Below are positions 37,297 to 45,455 of a DNA stretch of 64,000 nt, one piece after another; within the stretch, counting starts at the first letter, position 1; each line of letters begins with the position of its first letter. The DNA is from Clostridiaceae bacterium 14S0207 (lineage in GTDB: Bacteria; Bacillota; Clostridia; Clostridiales; Clostridiaceae). The stretch covers positions 1,922,001 to 1,986,000 of the forward strand of contig CP026600.1 in NCBI GenBank assembly GCA_003288255.1, written 5' to 3'. The translations under genes and the position numbers were made by a program. The notes beneath the pieces were generated by a model. It did not search any database. It was not told where the DNA came from and worked only from the letters and a program-made list of their open reading frames with translations.

Positions 37297-38016
37297 CTAA
37301 TTTTTCTCGTAATATAATTTGAATTTTGAAATTAGTAATTTTTTACCGGCTTTTGAAATTGCTCTGCCTTTGATTACAAAATCCTCATACTCACGAGCTA
37401 GATTTCTAAGCTTAACCACTTTTAGATTAGATAATAGTGAAATAGCTTTTTCCATACCATTTTCGTGTACTAAATTATCTACATCTTCTTTGTGTAAGTT
37501 TTCTAATTTTGACTTGTGTAGTTTATCTACATCCACATCTAATACATTGGATTTTGATTCTTCTATATTATCTTCATTGACATCTTCCAAATATTTTAGA
37601 TTATCTAATTCTTCTACAACTTCTATATCTGTTGTATCTTCTAGATTATCTATTTCTACTATATCTTCTACATTTTCTGCATCTTCTATAGCTTCATCCT
37701 CATTAGATGATGGATCTTCTAAAGTTTCTGGTGGATTAGGATTCTTAGGTCCAATTATGCTTTCCACTTCCTTATGAAGAGATGGAATTACATGTTCTGA
37801 AATTAAAAGACTTTCATCTAGTTTTCTTATGGCTGCTACTCCTGATTCTACAGCAGCTTTTACTGCACCTACATCTCCAGTAACTGAAATAGTAACTAAC
37901 CCGCCACCTACATAAGTTTTTTCAAGAATACTTACATCCGCTGATTTTACCATTGTATCGGCTGCTTCAACGGCTGCAAGCAATCCTTTTGTTTCTATTA
38001 AACCAAGCGCTTGCAT
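37297..38016 (-). CDS. BMC-domain shell protein with acidic linker and basic C-terminal domain
   Basis: A 239-residue protein. Residues 1-92 form a normal BMC-H domain (ALGLIETKGLLAAVEAADTM, then [20 protein letters not shown]). Residues about 95-185 are a low-complexity linker very rich in Glu, Asp and Asn. The last about 50 residues (LRNLAREYEDFVIKGRAISK, then AGKKLLISKF) form a basic helical module similar to tails seen on some other BMC shell proteins. EutK has a helix-turn-helix tail, which might bind nucleic acid or a core protein. The tail's function is inferred only. It sits between EutQ-like and aldehyde dehydrogenase genes. Confidence 0.9.
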   Translation of the reverse strand: MQALGLIETKGLLAAVEAADTMVKSADVSILEKTYVGGGLVTISVTGDVGAVKAAVESGVAAIRKLDESLLISEHVIPSLHKEVESIIGPKNPNPPETLEDPSSNEDEAIEDAENVEDIVEIDNLEDTTDIEVVEELDNLKYLEDVNEDNIEESKSNVLDVDVDKLHKSKLENLHKEDVDNLVHENGMEKAISLLSNLKVVKLRNLAREYEDFVIKGRAISKAGKKLLISKFKLYYEKN

Positions 38017-38036
38017 AGGTTAATCCTCCTAATCTT

Positions 38037-38699
38037 CTATAAAAGATCCGCCCAATTTGCTGGATATGTTGTATAGAATACTCTAGCCTTATCTGGAGAA
38101 CCCCAAACAACTTTAGAACCTGATGGTACAAATAATACATCTCCAGGATAAGCTGTATAAGTCTTGCCATTGATTTCAACTGTTAAAGTTCCTTCAATAA
38201 CATAGTCAATTTCTTCATAAGTTAATTCCCATTCGAATTTTGAATCTTCAATAATTAAAAATCCAGCACTCATCTTTGATTCTTCTTTGTTTACTAACTC
38301 TTGGAATTGTACCTTTGCATCTGGATTACCAGTATCAAATACATCCATTTTTACTGAACTTCCTCTAACAACTTTAAGTCCACTATCATCACATTCAGCT
38401 GTAAATGGAAGTTTACTTTGTTGTAAATATTGAAGCATTTCTTGTAAAAATCCTTTATCCATCATTGCCTTAAAGAACTTAACTAATGTTTCAGTGTCAA
38501 ATCCATCTATGCTTGGCATTTTGTTTCCTATTGAAGATTCTACTTTAGGAGCTGGCGTCTCACTTGTGAAAACTATTCCATTATTGACTGCAAGTTCCTT
38601 TGCTGATGGTGTAATGATTTCACTACCATCTATGTAAAGAACCTTTTTTTCATTTAAGATTAATGCCTCAATGTCTTTTGCACAAATTAATTTTCTCAT
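38037..38699 (-). CDS. EutQ-like cupin protein
   Basis: A 220-residue protein. The start at 38699 (MRKLICAKDIEAL) is chosen because AAAGGA lies nine bases upstream; the longer frame lacks a ribosome site. The C-terminal cupin barrel (about residues 110-220) includes KFEWELTYEEIDYVIEGTLT and YPGDVLFVPSGSKVVW. EutQ of Salmonella has acetate-kinase activity, which would make ATP from the PduL product. Whether this protein has that activity, or links to the shell, cannot be seen. It lies between pentamer and hexamer shell genes. Confidence 0.85.
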   Translation of the reverse strand: MRKLICAKDIEALILNEKKVLYIDGSEIITPSAKELAVNNGIVFTSETPAPKVESSIGNKMPSIDGFDTETLVKFFKAMMDKGFLQEMLQYLQQSKLPFTAECDDSGLKVVRGSSVKMDVFDTGNPDAKVQFQELVNKEESKMSAGFLIIEDSKFEWELTYEEIDYVIEGTLTVEINGKTYTAYPGDVLFVPSGSKVVWGSPDKARVFYTTYPANWADLL

Positions 38700-38776
38700 G
38701 TTGTCACATCCTTTCAAGTAATACTGCATCTATAAAAATCCTAAAATACTTTAATTATTTTAAGAAAGATTGTATT

Positions 38777-39040
38777 CTAACCAAAATTGCAATCGTCATC
38801 GATTATTCCGACTACAACTGCATCTACAGGAATATCTATACCACCTAACATTTTACGAGCAGATGATCCAGTACTAACAATAACTCTATCGCCAATACCT
38901 GCACCTATAATATCAACAACAATCATTCTACGACCTAAATATTTCCCACCAATTTCTTCGGCAAGCATGAACTTTAGCCCGTTAAGAGAATCTACTTTCT
39001 TAGTCGACCATATATTATTAACGAGTTTTGCTGCTATCAT
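38777..39040 (-). CDS. BMC-P pentameric vertex protein (EutN/CcmL family)
   Basis: An 87-residue vertex protein: MIAAKLVNNIWSTKKVDSLN (residues 1-20), then VVDIIGAGIGDRVIVSTGSS, and IDIPVDAVVVGIID at the C-terminus, the fingerprint of the EutN/CcmL/PduN fold. Pentamers cap the twelve corners of the polyhedral shell. It is the only BMC-P gene seen in the operon. Its start overlaps the preceding gene's stop by four bases (ATGA type). Confidence 0.95.
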   Translation of the reverse strand: MIAAKLVNNIWSTKKVDSLNGLKFMLAEEIGGKYLGRRMIVVDIIGAGIGDRVIVSTGSSARKMLGGIDIPVDAVVVGIIDDDCNFG

Positions 39041-39339
39041 ATTGCTTTTACCTCTTTCATTTTTAGTTTAATTTCATCTAATGCTGCTTGAACTGATGAC
39101 GTATCACCAAAAATACCAAGTAAAACCATATGTTGAGGACATGTCCCTTTAATATCTTCAACGGTAACCCCAAATGCTTTCTCTGCGATATCTGCAGCAT
39201 AAATCATATCTATAAGTTTACCTTGAACAAGTCCTATTGCATCAACACTTTCTAAATCACATTTAGAATTTACACCCATTCGTCTTTTGAGAATCTCTTT
39301 AGTATTATTAGAAGGTGACTTTATAATTCTAAAATCCAA
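39037..39339 (-). CDS. Small BMC-like shell protein (100 residues)
   Basis: A 100-residue protein. Residues about 30-95 resemble a BMC fold: VDAIGLVQGKLIDMIYAADI (helix-strand region), then QHMVLLGIFGDTSSVQAALD, where G-I-F-G-D-T-S-S-V matches the BMC-H strand-helix turn. The N-terminal 30 residues differ from standard BMC-H, suggesting a divergent or permuted tile. The stop overlaps the EutN-like start, so the two proteins are likely made in similar amounts. Shell membership is inferred. Confidence 0.75.
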   Translation of the reverse strand: MDFRIIKSPSNNTKEILKRRMGVNSKCDLESVDAIGLVQGKLIDMIYAADIAEKAFGVTVEDIKGTCPQHMVLLGIFGDTSSVQAALDEIKLKMKEVKAI

Positions 39340-39354
39340 TTCTAATCATTCTCC

Positions 39355-40203
39355 TTATTCATCTATAATATCTTGTGTACAGCTTAATGCTATTCCAAGT
39401 GGTGTAACAAACATAGGATTTTTAGGTTTGTGAGTGTATACTCCTGTTTGTTTTTGAACAATTTCTTCAATTCCTTTTAAACAACAAGTACCACCTACTA
39501 AAGAAATTTCTTTAACATCGTAATCATTAATATGTTTATTAATGATTGATGAAACCTTCTCAACTACTGGCTTTAATACTGGTAAAATTTCTTTATGATT
39601 TTTACTATCTCTTTTAAATTCATCTGCTTCTTTAAAAGGCATATTATAAGCTCCTGAAAGAACTAATGAAAAATGAGTACCACCTGTAGGTTCATCTACA
39701 ACTGAAACAACCTTTCCATCTTTTAAAACAGATATTCCAGTTGTTCCACCACCAATATCTACAACTGCACCATTATTAATTTTAAGTACATTATTTGCAG
39801 CGGTAGGTTCATCTAAAAGACATGTCAATTCAAATCCTGCTGCTTGAACAACGTTCTTAATTGCTCCAGAATCTAATGCATCTGTTCCTGGTGGGATTGC
39901 TGCAGCAGCATAAAGTAATTCTGTATTTAATTTTTCTTCAATTTCCTGCTTAAGTTCCCTAACAATTCTTATAGCTCCAATATAGTCAACAACCATACCG
40001 TCACGAACTACATCGGCATATCTATATGCACCAGCAACCGGCTTATAGTTTTCATCCAAAACAGCTAATACTACACAAGCAGTACCTAAATCCACCCCTG
40101 TATAATAAACAGAAGATTTTTTTACGATAGGCTTTTTTATAACTTCTTCAAATTTTTGAACCATCTTATCACAATATTCAAAAGTTACATTCTTTTTTGA
40201 CAT
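39355..40203 (-). CDS. eutJ: EutJ-like Hsp70-fold protein
   Basis: A 282-residue actin/Hsp70-ATPase-fold protein. The start at 40203 (MSKKNVTFEY) follows AGGAGG by six bases; a frame eight codons longer is disfavoured. YTGVDLGTACVVLAVLD (phosphate-1 loop), VVDIGGGTTGISVLKDG (phosphate-2, about residue 150) and SLVGGTCCLKGIEE (adenosine loop) are all present. EutJ/PduG-like proteins are presumed chaperones or reactivases for the enzyme core. No substrate-binding domain of DnaK type follows. It overlaps the preceding EutT-like gene by 19 bases. Confidence 0.88.
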   Translation of the reverse strand: MSKKNVTFEYCDKMVQKFEEVIKKPIVKKSSVYYTGVDLGTACVVLAVLDENYKPVAGAYRYADVVRDGMVVDYIGAIRIVRELKQEIEEKLNTELLYAAAAIPPGTDALDSGAIKNVVQAAGFELTCLLDEPTAANNVLKINNGAVVDIGGGTTGISVLKDGKVVSVVDEPTGGTHFSLVLSGAYNMPFKEADEFKRDSKNHKEILPVLKPVVEKVSSIINKHINDYDVKEISLVGGTCCLKGIEEIVQKQTGVYTHKPKNPMFVTPLGIALSCTQDIIDE

Positions 40204-40928
40204 TCTTTTCCTCCTACTGCTAAACAAATTAATTGAGATAATGAATTAATTATTGAATTAATATTACCCATAATTCTGTTTTTTAAGTTCTCATCATCAC
40301 TTTGATATGTGTCAATTATTTCAAACTCTAATTCTCTTAATGAACAACGAAGTGCATTCATTTTTAAGATCGCATTACTTTTTTCTAGTTGCATATGAAA
40401 TTCTGTTATTTCGAAACAATCATCAAGATCATCTCTGAAATTTAAAGAATCCATTCCCGTACATTCTTTACAATAAATAGGTTCAAGAATCCCATTACCG
40501 TCTATAACATTTCTGACATTAGATATTTTTCTCTTTAAACTTATAATATGTTGTGATATAATGATGTCTTCTTTTAAGATTTCATTACTAGTAATAAGAA
40601 ATGCTGCTTCTATAGACTTTAATTTATAAGAAAGTCTCTTATTTAAATTAAAACTACTGCTTTTTACTTCTTTTACTATTTCTTTTACTACTTCCTCTTT
40701 TACTACTTCTTTAGGCGTTTCTTGTATTATTTGTGTCTCTTCATTTTGAGAAACCTTTTTATTTACTATTGATGATTCAGTATCTTCTCTAGTAATTTTT
40801 ATTCTCTTGTCAGACAAATACTCAGCTGCTCCAGGGGTAAGACGCTGTCCTTGTTTTAATGTGTAGACTTCAAAAGGTTCTTCTCTATATACATCCCTCA
40901 AATACTTTTCGGTAATAAATTTAATCAT
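40185..40928 (-). CDS. EutT-like protein (cobalamin adenosyltransferase family)
   Basis: A 247-residue protein that begins FITEKYLRDVYREEPFEVYT and then LKQGQRLTPGAAEYLSDKRI, the N-terminal signature of EutT-type ATP:cob(I)alamin adenosyltransferases. A Val/Lys/Glu-rich insertion covers about residues 70-90 (KEVVKEEVVKEIVKEVK). A CxxC pair (YCKEC, C153 and C156) lies where EutT uses a His-Cys-Cys-Cys iron site, but only two Cys are visible. The choline pathway here uses a glycyl radical enzyme and needs no B12, so the protein may have lost adenosyltransferase activity or been kept for another role. Confidence 0.75.
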   Translation of the reverse strand: MIKFITEKYLRDVYREEPFEVYTLKQGQRLTPGAAEYLSDKRIKITREDTESSIVNKKVSQNEETQIIQETPKEVVKEEVVKEIVKEVKSSSFNLNKRLSYKLKSIEAAFLITSNEILKEDIIISQHIISLKRKISNVRNVIDGNGILEPIYCKECTGMDSLNFRDDLDDCFEITEFHMQLEKSNAILKMNALRCSLRELEFEIIDTYQSDDENLKNRIMGNINSIINSLSQLICLAVGGKECQKRM

Positions 40929-40934
40929 TGACCT

Positions 40935-41381
40935 TTACTCCTCATCCTTTTTAAATAAATACTTTTTTAAAGCATCAAATCCTTTTGCCATTGGAAAACT
41001 AATATGAAAATATGGCTCTGATACCCCTATGTTCTTTAACTGTGTTAAACATTTCTTTTCATTCTCAGGCATTAAGTCACATTTAGTTATAACCCCAATT
41101 ACCGGGCATTTAAAAGACTTTGCAAATCCAGGAGAGTATATCTCAGTACAATTAGACTGGTCAACCAGTATAAGTACATAAGATGCATTTTGTGCTGTAG
41201 CAATTATATGCTTATACATCCATGCATTTTCTATATAAGGGCCTGGAACATCAATGGTACTTTTACCATATCTTATGTCTTGTGTCCGCTTTAAAGGACC
41301 ATCATAATCGTTTAATGCATTGACTATTGTGGTTTTACCAGACCTTGAAGGACCTATTACCATTATGCGCTTTTTTCTCAT
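40935..41381 (-). CDS. eutP: EutP/PduV-like GTPase
   Basis: A 148-residue P-loop protein. Walker A is GPSRSGKTT (residues 9-17). Switch region [20 protein letters not shown] and TKCDL (NKxD-like guanine specificity, with T in place of N) follow. The family is found in eut and pdu compartments; Salmonella PduV localises to the shell, and EutP has reported acetate-kinase activity. The role here is inferred. It overlaps the EutS-like gene stop by four bases. Confidence 0.9.
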   Translation of the reverse strand: MRKKRIMVIGPSRSGKTTIVNALNDYDGPLKRTQDIRYGKSTIDVPGPYIENAWMYKHIIATAQNASYVLILVDQSNCTEIYSPGFAKSFKCPVIGVITKCDLMPENEKKCLTQLKNIGVSEPYFHISFPMAKGFDALKKYLFKKDEE

Positions 41382-41731
41382 GTTCTTGTAATGGGAGCTG
41401 GAGTAAATCCAAGCATCTTGCTTAGCGTATCATTTACTGCAACAATTGCTGTTTCAACACTCTGAACATCACCATTTATTACAACAGAACCTGTAAAACG
41501 ATCAAGAAATCCAATTTCAACATTAGAAGCCTTGGTAGCAATGTCTGCCGCAATAATAGCAGTTTCAAAAGGAGAAAGAGTTAATATACCTATTGCCCCT
41601 TTTTCATCAATTCCAAGACGATCATATATATCAGACATTGGTGATGCAATGATATGAGCTATAGTAATTTGCTTTCCTGGTACTGTTTCTTGTATAACAC
41701 GCTGTATATCTTTATCAAAAAAATCCCCCAT
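41378..41731 (-). CDS. eutS: EutS/PduU-like circularly permuted shell protein
   Basis: A 117-residue protein: [20 protein letters not shown] (residues about 11-30), then [20 protein letters not shown] and [20 protein letters not shown], matching the permuted BMC fold of EutS/PduU, whose N-terminal strands form a beta-barrel cap over the hexamer pore. It is a minor shell component, first in a tightly overlapped block (EutS-P-T-J-like) after cutD. Confidence 0.92.
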   Translation of the reverse strand: MGDFFDKDIQRVIQETVPGKQITIAHIIASPMSDIYDRLGIDEKGAIGILTLSPFETAIIAADIATKASNVEIGFLDRFTGSVVINGDVQSVETAIVAVNDTLSKMLGFTPAPITRT

Positions 41732-41770
41732 AACCCTTACCTTCCATCTTATTATTTATTTAAAAATTAT

Positions 41771-42724
41771 TTAGTGACGGATTACCTTTACATCTAAATC
41801 GTATTTCTTAATCCATCCTTCTATTCTGTCTAAATCTTCACTATTTAAGCTTGGATCACCCTCTATAGGATATTCCATTCCTAATTGCTTGTATTTATTT
41901 ACACCCATTTTATGATATGGAAGTAAATCAATACCTTTAAAATTTTTGTAATCTTTATATGGTGATAAAAATTCCATAGTCTTTTCTATTTCATCTTGTG
42001 AATCGTTTATACCTTTAAGTAGAGGCATACGAATCTTTACATTGTATTTTCTACGAAGTAATTCTTGAAGATTTTCTAAAATTTGTTCGTTTCTTACACC
42101 TGTTAACTCAAAGTGTGTTTGGGAATCAATATGTTTAACATCAAATAGGAATAAGTCTGTGAACTCTGCAACCTTAAGTATTGTTTCTAGTTTAGTATAA
42201 CCACAAGTTTCAATAGCAGTGTTTATACCTTCTTGCTTACATGCCATTAATAAACTACATGCTGCTTCAGGTTGCATTAAAACTTCACCACCGCCTAATG
42301 TAACTCCACCACCAGACATTTCATAAAAAGTTCTATCTTCTTCTACAATCTCTAGAAGTTCAGATATAGTTTTTACTTCTCCAACTATTGATAAAGCAGA
42401 TTTAAGACAGGCCTCTTTACACTTACCACATCCAATACAATCGATATTACGATTAACTTCATGTTTTAAAGTTTCATTAGATATAGTATGTATTCCAACA
42501 GGACAAACGGAAACACAAGCTCCACAATCAACACACATATTTCTTTTAAACATAACTCGTGGTTTTCTAACCATTCCTTCAGGATTTGCACACCATTTAC
42601 ATCTTAAAGGGCATCCTTGAAAGAATACTAAAGTTCTTATTCCATCACCATCATACATGTTATATTTTTGTATGTTAAAAATCGTAGCTTTTCGTTCAAG
42701 TATACCTAAATTTCCATTACTCAT
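41771..42724 (-). CDS. cutD: Choline TMA-lyase activating enzyme CutD (radical SAM)
   Basis: A 317-residue radical-SAM activase that abstracts a hydrogen from the glycyl-radical Gly of CutC. The cluster motif CxxxCxxC is in GCPLRCKWCANPEGM (about residues 34-48). Two ferredoxin-type [4Fe-4S] motifs follow (CVDCGACVSVCP and CIGCGKCKEAC), as expected for this activase class. GGGVTLGGGEVLMQPE is the SAM-binding glycine-rich stretch. GGAGA precedes the ATG. It lies directly downstream of cutC, separated by a strong hairpin. Confidence 0.96.
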   Translation of the reverse strand: MSNGNLGILERKATIFNIQKYNMYDGDGIRTLVFFQGCPLRCKWCANPEGMVRKPRVMFKRNMCVDCGACVSVCPVGIHTISNETLKHEVNRNIDCIGCGKCKEACLKSALSIVGEVKTISELLEIVEEDRTFYEMSGGGVTLGGGEVLMQPEAACSLLMACKQEGINTAIETCGYTKLETILKVAEFTDLFLFDVKHIDSQTHFELTGVRNEQILENLQELLRRKYNVKIRMPLLKGINDSQDEIEKTMEFLSPYKDYKNFKGIDLLPYHKMGVNKYKQLGMEYPIEGDPSLNSEDLDRIEGWIKKYDLDVKVIRH

Positions 42725-42773
42725 ATTTTCATTCTCCAGTTTTATTTACCTTAAATTTTAACATTTTATAATC

Positions 42774-42815
42774 TGCAGTCTACAGCAGTGATCTGTAGAC
42801 TGCAGATTTTATACT
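42774..42815 (-). other. Stable hairpin between cutC and cutD
   Basis: AATCTGCAGTCTACAG and CTGTAGACTGCAGATT form a 16-bp perfect stem around an eight-base loop in the cutC-cutD gap. On the minus (coding) strand the sequence after the stem has no T-run. It is more likely an mRNA 3'-end stabiliser or processing site for cutC than a complete terminator. It would favour more CutC than CutD. Confidence 0.8.
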
Positions 42816-42850
42816 AATTTAAGGTATCTATTCTATCTAATTTTTCTTAA

Positions 42851-45406
42851 TTAAAAATGATTAAGTACTGTTCTACTGATGATTTCATCCTGAACATCCT
42901 TACATAACTCAACGAAGAATGCACTGTATCCAGCAACACGAACAATTAAATCACGATATTGCTCTGGGTGTTTTTGTGCTTCAATTAATGTCTTGTTATC
43001 TAAGTAGTTAAACTGCATTTCTCCAAGTTGAAGAGCACATGCACTACGTAGTAATGTAATAAGTCCTTGTTCACCTTCTGGTGTATCAAGAAGACCAGCT
43101 ATTAACTTGAAGTTATGAACCATACCTATGTTCATGTCTTCACAACACATTTTAGAAACAGATTTTATTATAGAAGTAGGTCCTTTAAAGTCTGCTCCTT
43201 GAGTTGGACTGATACCATCTGATAAAGGTAACCATGCTCTACGTCCGTTTGCAGAAGCACCGGTTAGTTGTCCAAATGGAGTGTTGTTTGAGATTGATAA
43301 AGTACCATGGCTAAGTACTGAATATAATGTCTTATATTTACGGTGCTCGCCTTCAGTAAAGTGAATTAAGTCTGCAGCAATTAAATCTGCATAGTCATCA
43401 TCGTTACCGTATTTAGGTGCATCTAAACAATCTTTTCTTAATTGCTCATATCCAACGAAATCAGCTTTTAAAGCTTCATTCATTTCTTGTAAAGTGTATT
43501 TCTTCTCATCGAATACTAATTTCTTTATAGCTGCCATAGAGTCTGTGTAAGTAGCAAGACCACTCCATACTACTCCAGGTCCGAAGTTATACATAGCTCC
43601 GCCTGCTTCTACGCCTCTACCTTTTTCCATACATCCTTCATACATCATAGACATAAGTGGCTTTGGTGCAAGATCTTTGTGAACACGTTGAGAAATTACT
43701 GTAGCAACACTTGTCCATTTAGTGATGTATTTAATTTGCTCTTTAACAGCTGCATCGAACTGTTCAAAAGTTTTAAATTGACTTAAATCTCCTAAGTCTG
43801 GACATACTTGCTTACCATACCATAATGGTACACCATGGTTAAGAACAAGCTCTATACATATAGGCCATTGAGTATATCCTGTAGAAGTCCATTGATATAA
43901 TCTTCCTGCTTTTTGAGGCTCAACACATCCCATTAAGCAGTAATCTCTTGCGTCTTCTATAGAACATCCTTTAGCTAACATCATTTTTATATGAACATCG
44001 TCAAAGTGACATGCTGGGAACCCCATACCTGCACGAATAACGTCAACTATCTTCTTAAGATATTTTTGTGGTGATCCTTTGTGGATACGACATGCTAAAG
44101 ATGGTTGATATATTTTAACGTGACGAACTGCATCCATTAATAAGTATGTTAATTCGTTTGTAGCATCACGACCTTCTCTAGTTACACCACCTAAACACAT
44201 GTTAACGAATGGCTGATAACCTGCGAAGAATTTAGAAGCTCCTTCACTTGTTAACCACATCATTTCAGACATTTTTATAAGCATACAACCTGCTAATTCA
44301 AATGCTTCATAATCAGTTATACGTCCTGACTCGATATCCGCTTTGTAGAATGGGTACATATATTGGTCAACACGTCCTATAGACATACCTGTTTGGTTTT
44401 CTTCAACTACAAGTAATGATTCTATAGTCCAAACTGCTTGAATTGCTTCCCAGAAATTGCTTGGCTTATGTGCTGGAACTCTAGCGTTTACTTCAGAAAT
44501 CTTTAAAAGTTCTGCTTTACGCTTAGGGTTAGTTTCTTTTGCAGCAAGTTCTGCAGCATAATCTGACATACGTTTAGCATATATCATAACACCTTCAGCA
44601 GTATCTATTATTGATTTATAGAAGTATATTTTTTCAATATCTTCTGGTCTTTCATAATCAAGTTTAGCCAATTTTTCTTCTGCTTCTCTTTTTATGTCAA
44701 GCATACCTTTTTTCATTAGGATAACATCATATCCTGGGTTAGAGTCTCCTCCACCATTTGTTGCATGGTATGAGCAATCTGAAACGAAAGATTCTCCTGA
44801 AAGTTCCCATACTCCAGCTTCACGATATTGGCTTTCACAATATTCATCAACTGATTTACCTTTCCAGAATGGGAATAACTCTTCACGCATGATTTTCTTA
44901 TCTTCTTCAGAAATATAAAATGGATCTTGTGGACGAGTTGATATTGTATCAATTTCTTCTTCCATCCATCTCCAAGCTATATCAGGAGAAAATGCTCCTG
45001 CACGTGGTTTTCCGTTTGGTGCACCAACGATAAGCTCATGATCTTGGATTACTAGTGGTGCAGTTTCACAACAGTGCTTGAAACATTTACCACGTAAAAC
45101 TGACTTAGGCATACCTGGATTTTGTTTAGCTATTTCAGTAATAGCTCTTGCTCTATGAGTTGTGATTGATGGAACATGCTTTAAGTAGTTTTGCTTTAAC
45201 TTAACTAAACGCTCTGTCATTCCTTCTGGAATTTCACCATTATTATTATCACATGCAACATTGCTAGGTTGAGTTTCTTCTTTCATTATGTCTGTAGAAA
45301 CTTTAGCAAACATCTTCATTAAACCTTCACGTTCTTCTTCAGACATGTTTTTAGTAGCTTCCATAAATTTAGCTGCAAATGTATTTGAAAAGTTATTTAT
45401 ATCCAC
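42851..45406 (-). CDS. cutC: Choline trimethylamine-lyase CutC (glycyl radical enzyme)
   Basis: An 851-residue glycyl radical enzyme splitting choline to trimethylamine and acetaldehyde. Active-site residues known from the Desulfovibrio enzyme all occur at a constant offset of +5: Y213, D221 (in [11 protein letters not shown]), F400, C494 and E496 (in LMGCVEPQ), T507 (in LYQWTST) and the radical G826 (in RVAGYSAFF). This pattern, especially [20 protein letters not shown], separates it from glycerol and propanediol dehydratases. Its length is that of type I CutC. The N-terminal about 60 residues ([20 protein letters not shown]) form an amphipathic, poorly conserved extension consistent with shell targeting. 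Confidence 0.97.
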   Translation of the reverse strand: MDINNFSNTFAAKFMEATKNMSEEEREGLMKMFAKVSTDIMKEETQPSNVACDNNNGEIPEGMTERLVKLKQNYLKHVPSITTHRARAITEIAKQNPGMPKSVLRGKCFKHCCETAPLVIQDHELIVGAPNGKPRAGAFSPDIAWRWMEEEIDTISTRPQDPFYISEEDKKIMREELFPFWKGKSVDEYCESQYREAGVWELSGESFVSDCSYHATNGGGDSNPGYDVILMKKGMLDIKREAEEKLAKLDYERPEDIEKIYFYKSIIDTAEGVMIYAKRMSDYAAELAAKETNPKRKAELLKISEVNARVPAHKPSNFWEAIQAVWTIESLLVVEENQTGMSIGRVDQYMYPFYKADIESGRITDYEAFELAGCMLIKMSEMMWLTSEGASKFFAGYQPFVNMCLGGVTREGRDATNELTYLLMDAVRHVKIYQPSLACRIHKGSPQKYLKKIVDVIRAGMGFPACHFDDVHIKMMLAKGCSIEDARDYCLMGCVEPQKAGRLYQWTSTGYTQWPICIELVLNHGVPLWYGKQVCPDLGDLSQFKTFEQFDAAVKEQIKYITKWTSVATVISQRVHKDLAPKPLMSMMYEGCMEKGRGVEAGGAMYNFGPGVVWSGLATYTDSMAAIKKLVFDEKKYTLQEMNEALKADFVGYEQLRKDCLDAPKYGNDDDYADLIAADLIHFTEGEHRKYKTLYSVLSHGTLSISNNTPFGQLTGASANGRRAWLPLSDGISPTQGADFKGPTSIIKSVSKMCCEDMNIGMVHNFKLIAGLLDTPEGEQGLITLLRSACALQLGEMQFNYLDNKTLIEAQKHPEQYRDLIVRVAGYSAFFVELCKDVQDEIISRTVLNHF

Positions 45407-45455
45407 TTTACTCCCTCACATTCTTCAAAATATTTCATATATTAAATATGATCTT

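Noticed and set aside
37319..37777. 152-residue plus-strand ORF
   Set aside because: It lies antisense to the acidic linker of the shell protein, is Ser-rich by codon mirroring and has no ribosome site.
40185..41731. Ethanolamine utilisation operon
   Set aside because: EutB/EutC ammonia-lyase and EutA are absent; cutC and cutD are present in the same operon.
42851..45406. Glycyl radical enzyme read as glycerol or propanediol dehydratase
   Set aside because: Residues at the choline-binding positions (Y213, D221, F400, T507) and the sequence after GCVEPQ match choline TMA-lyase.
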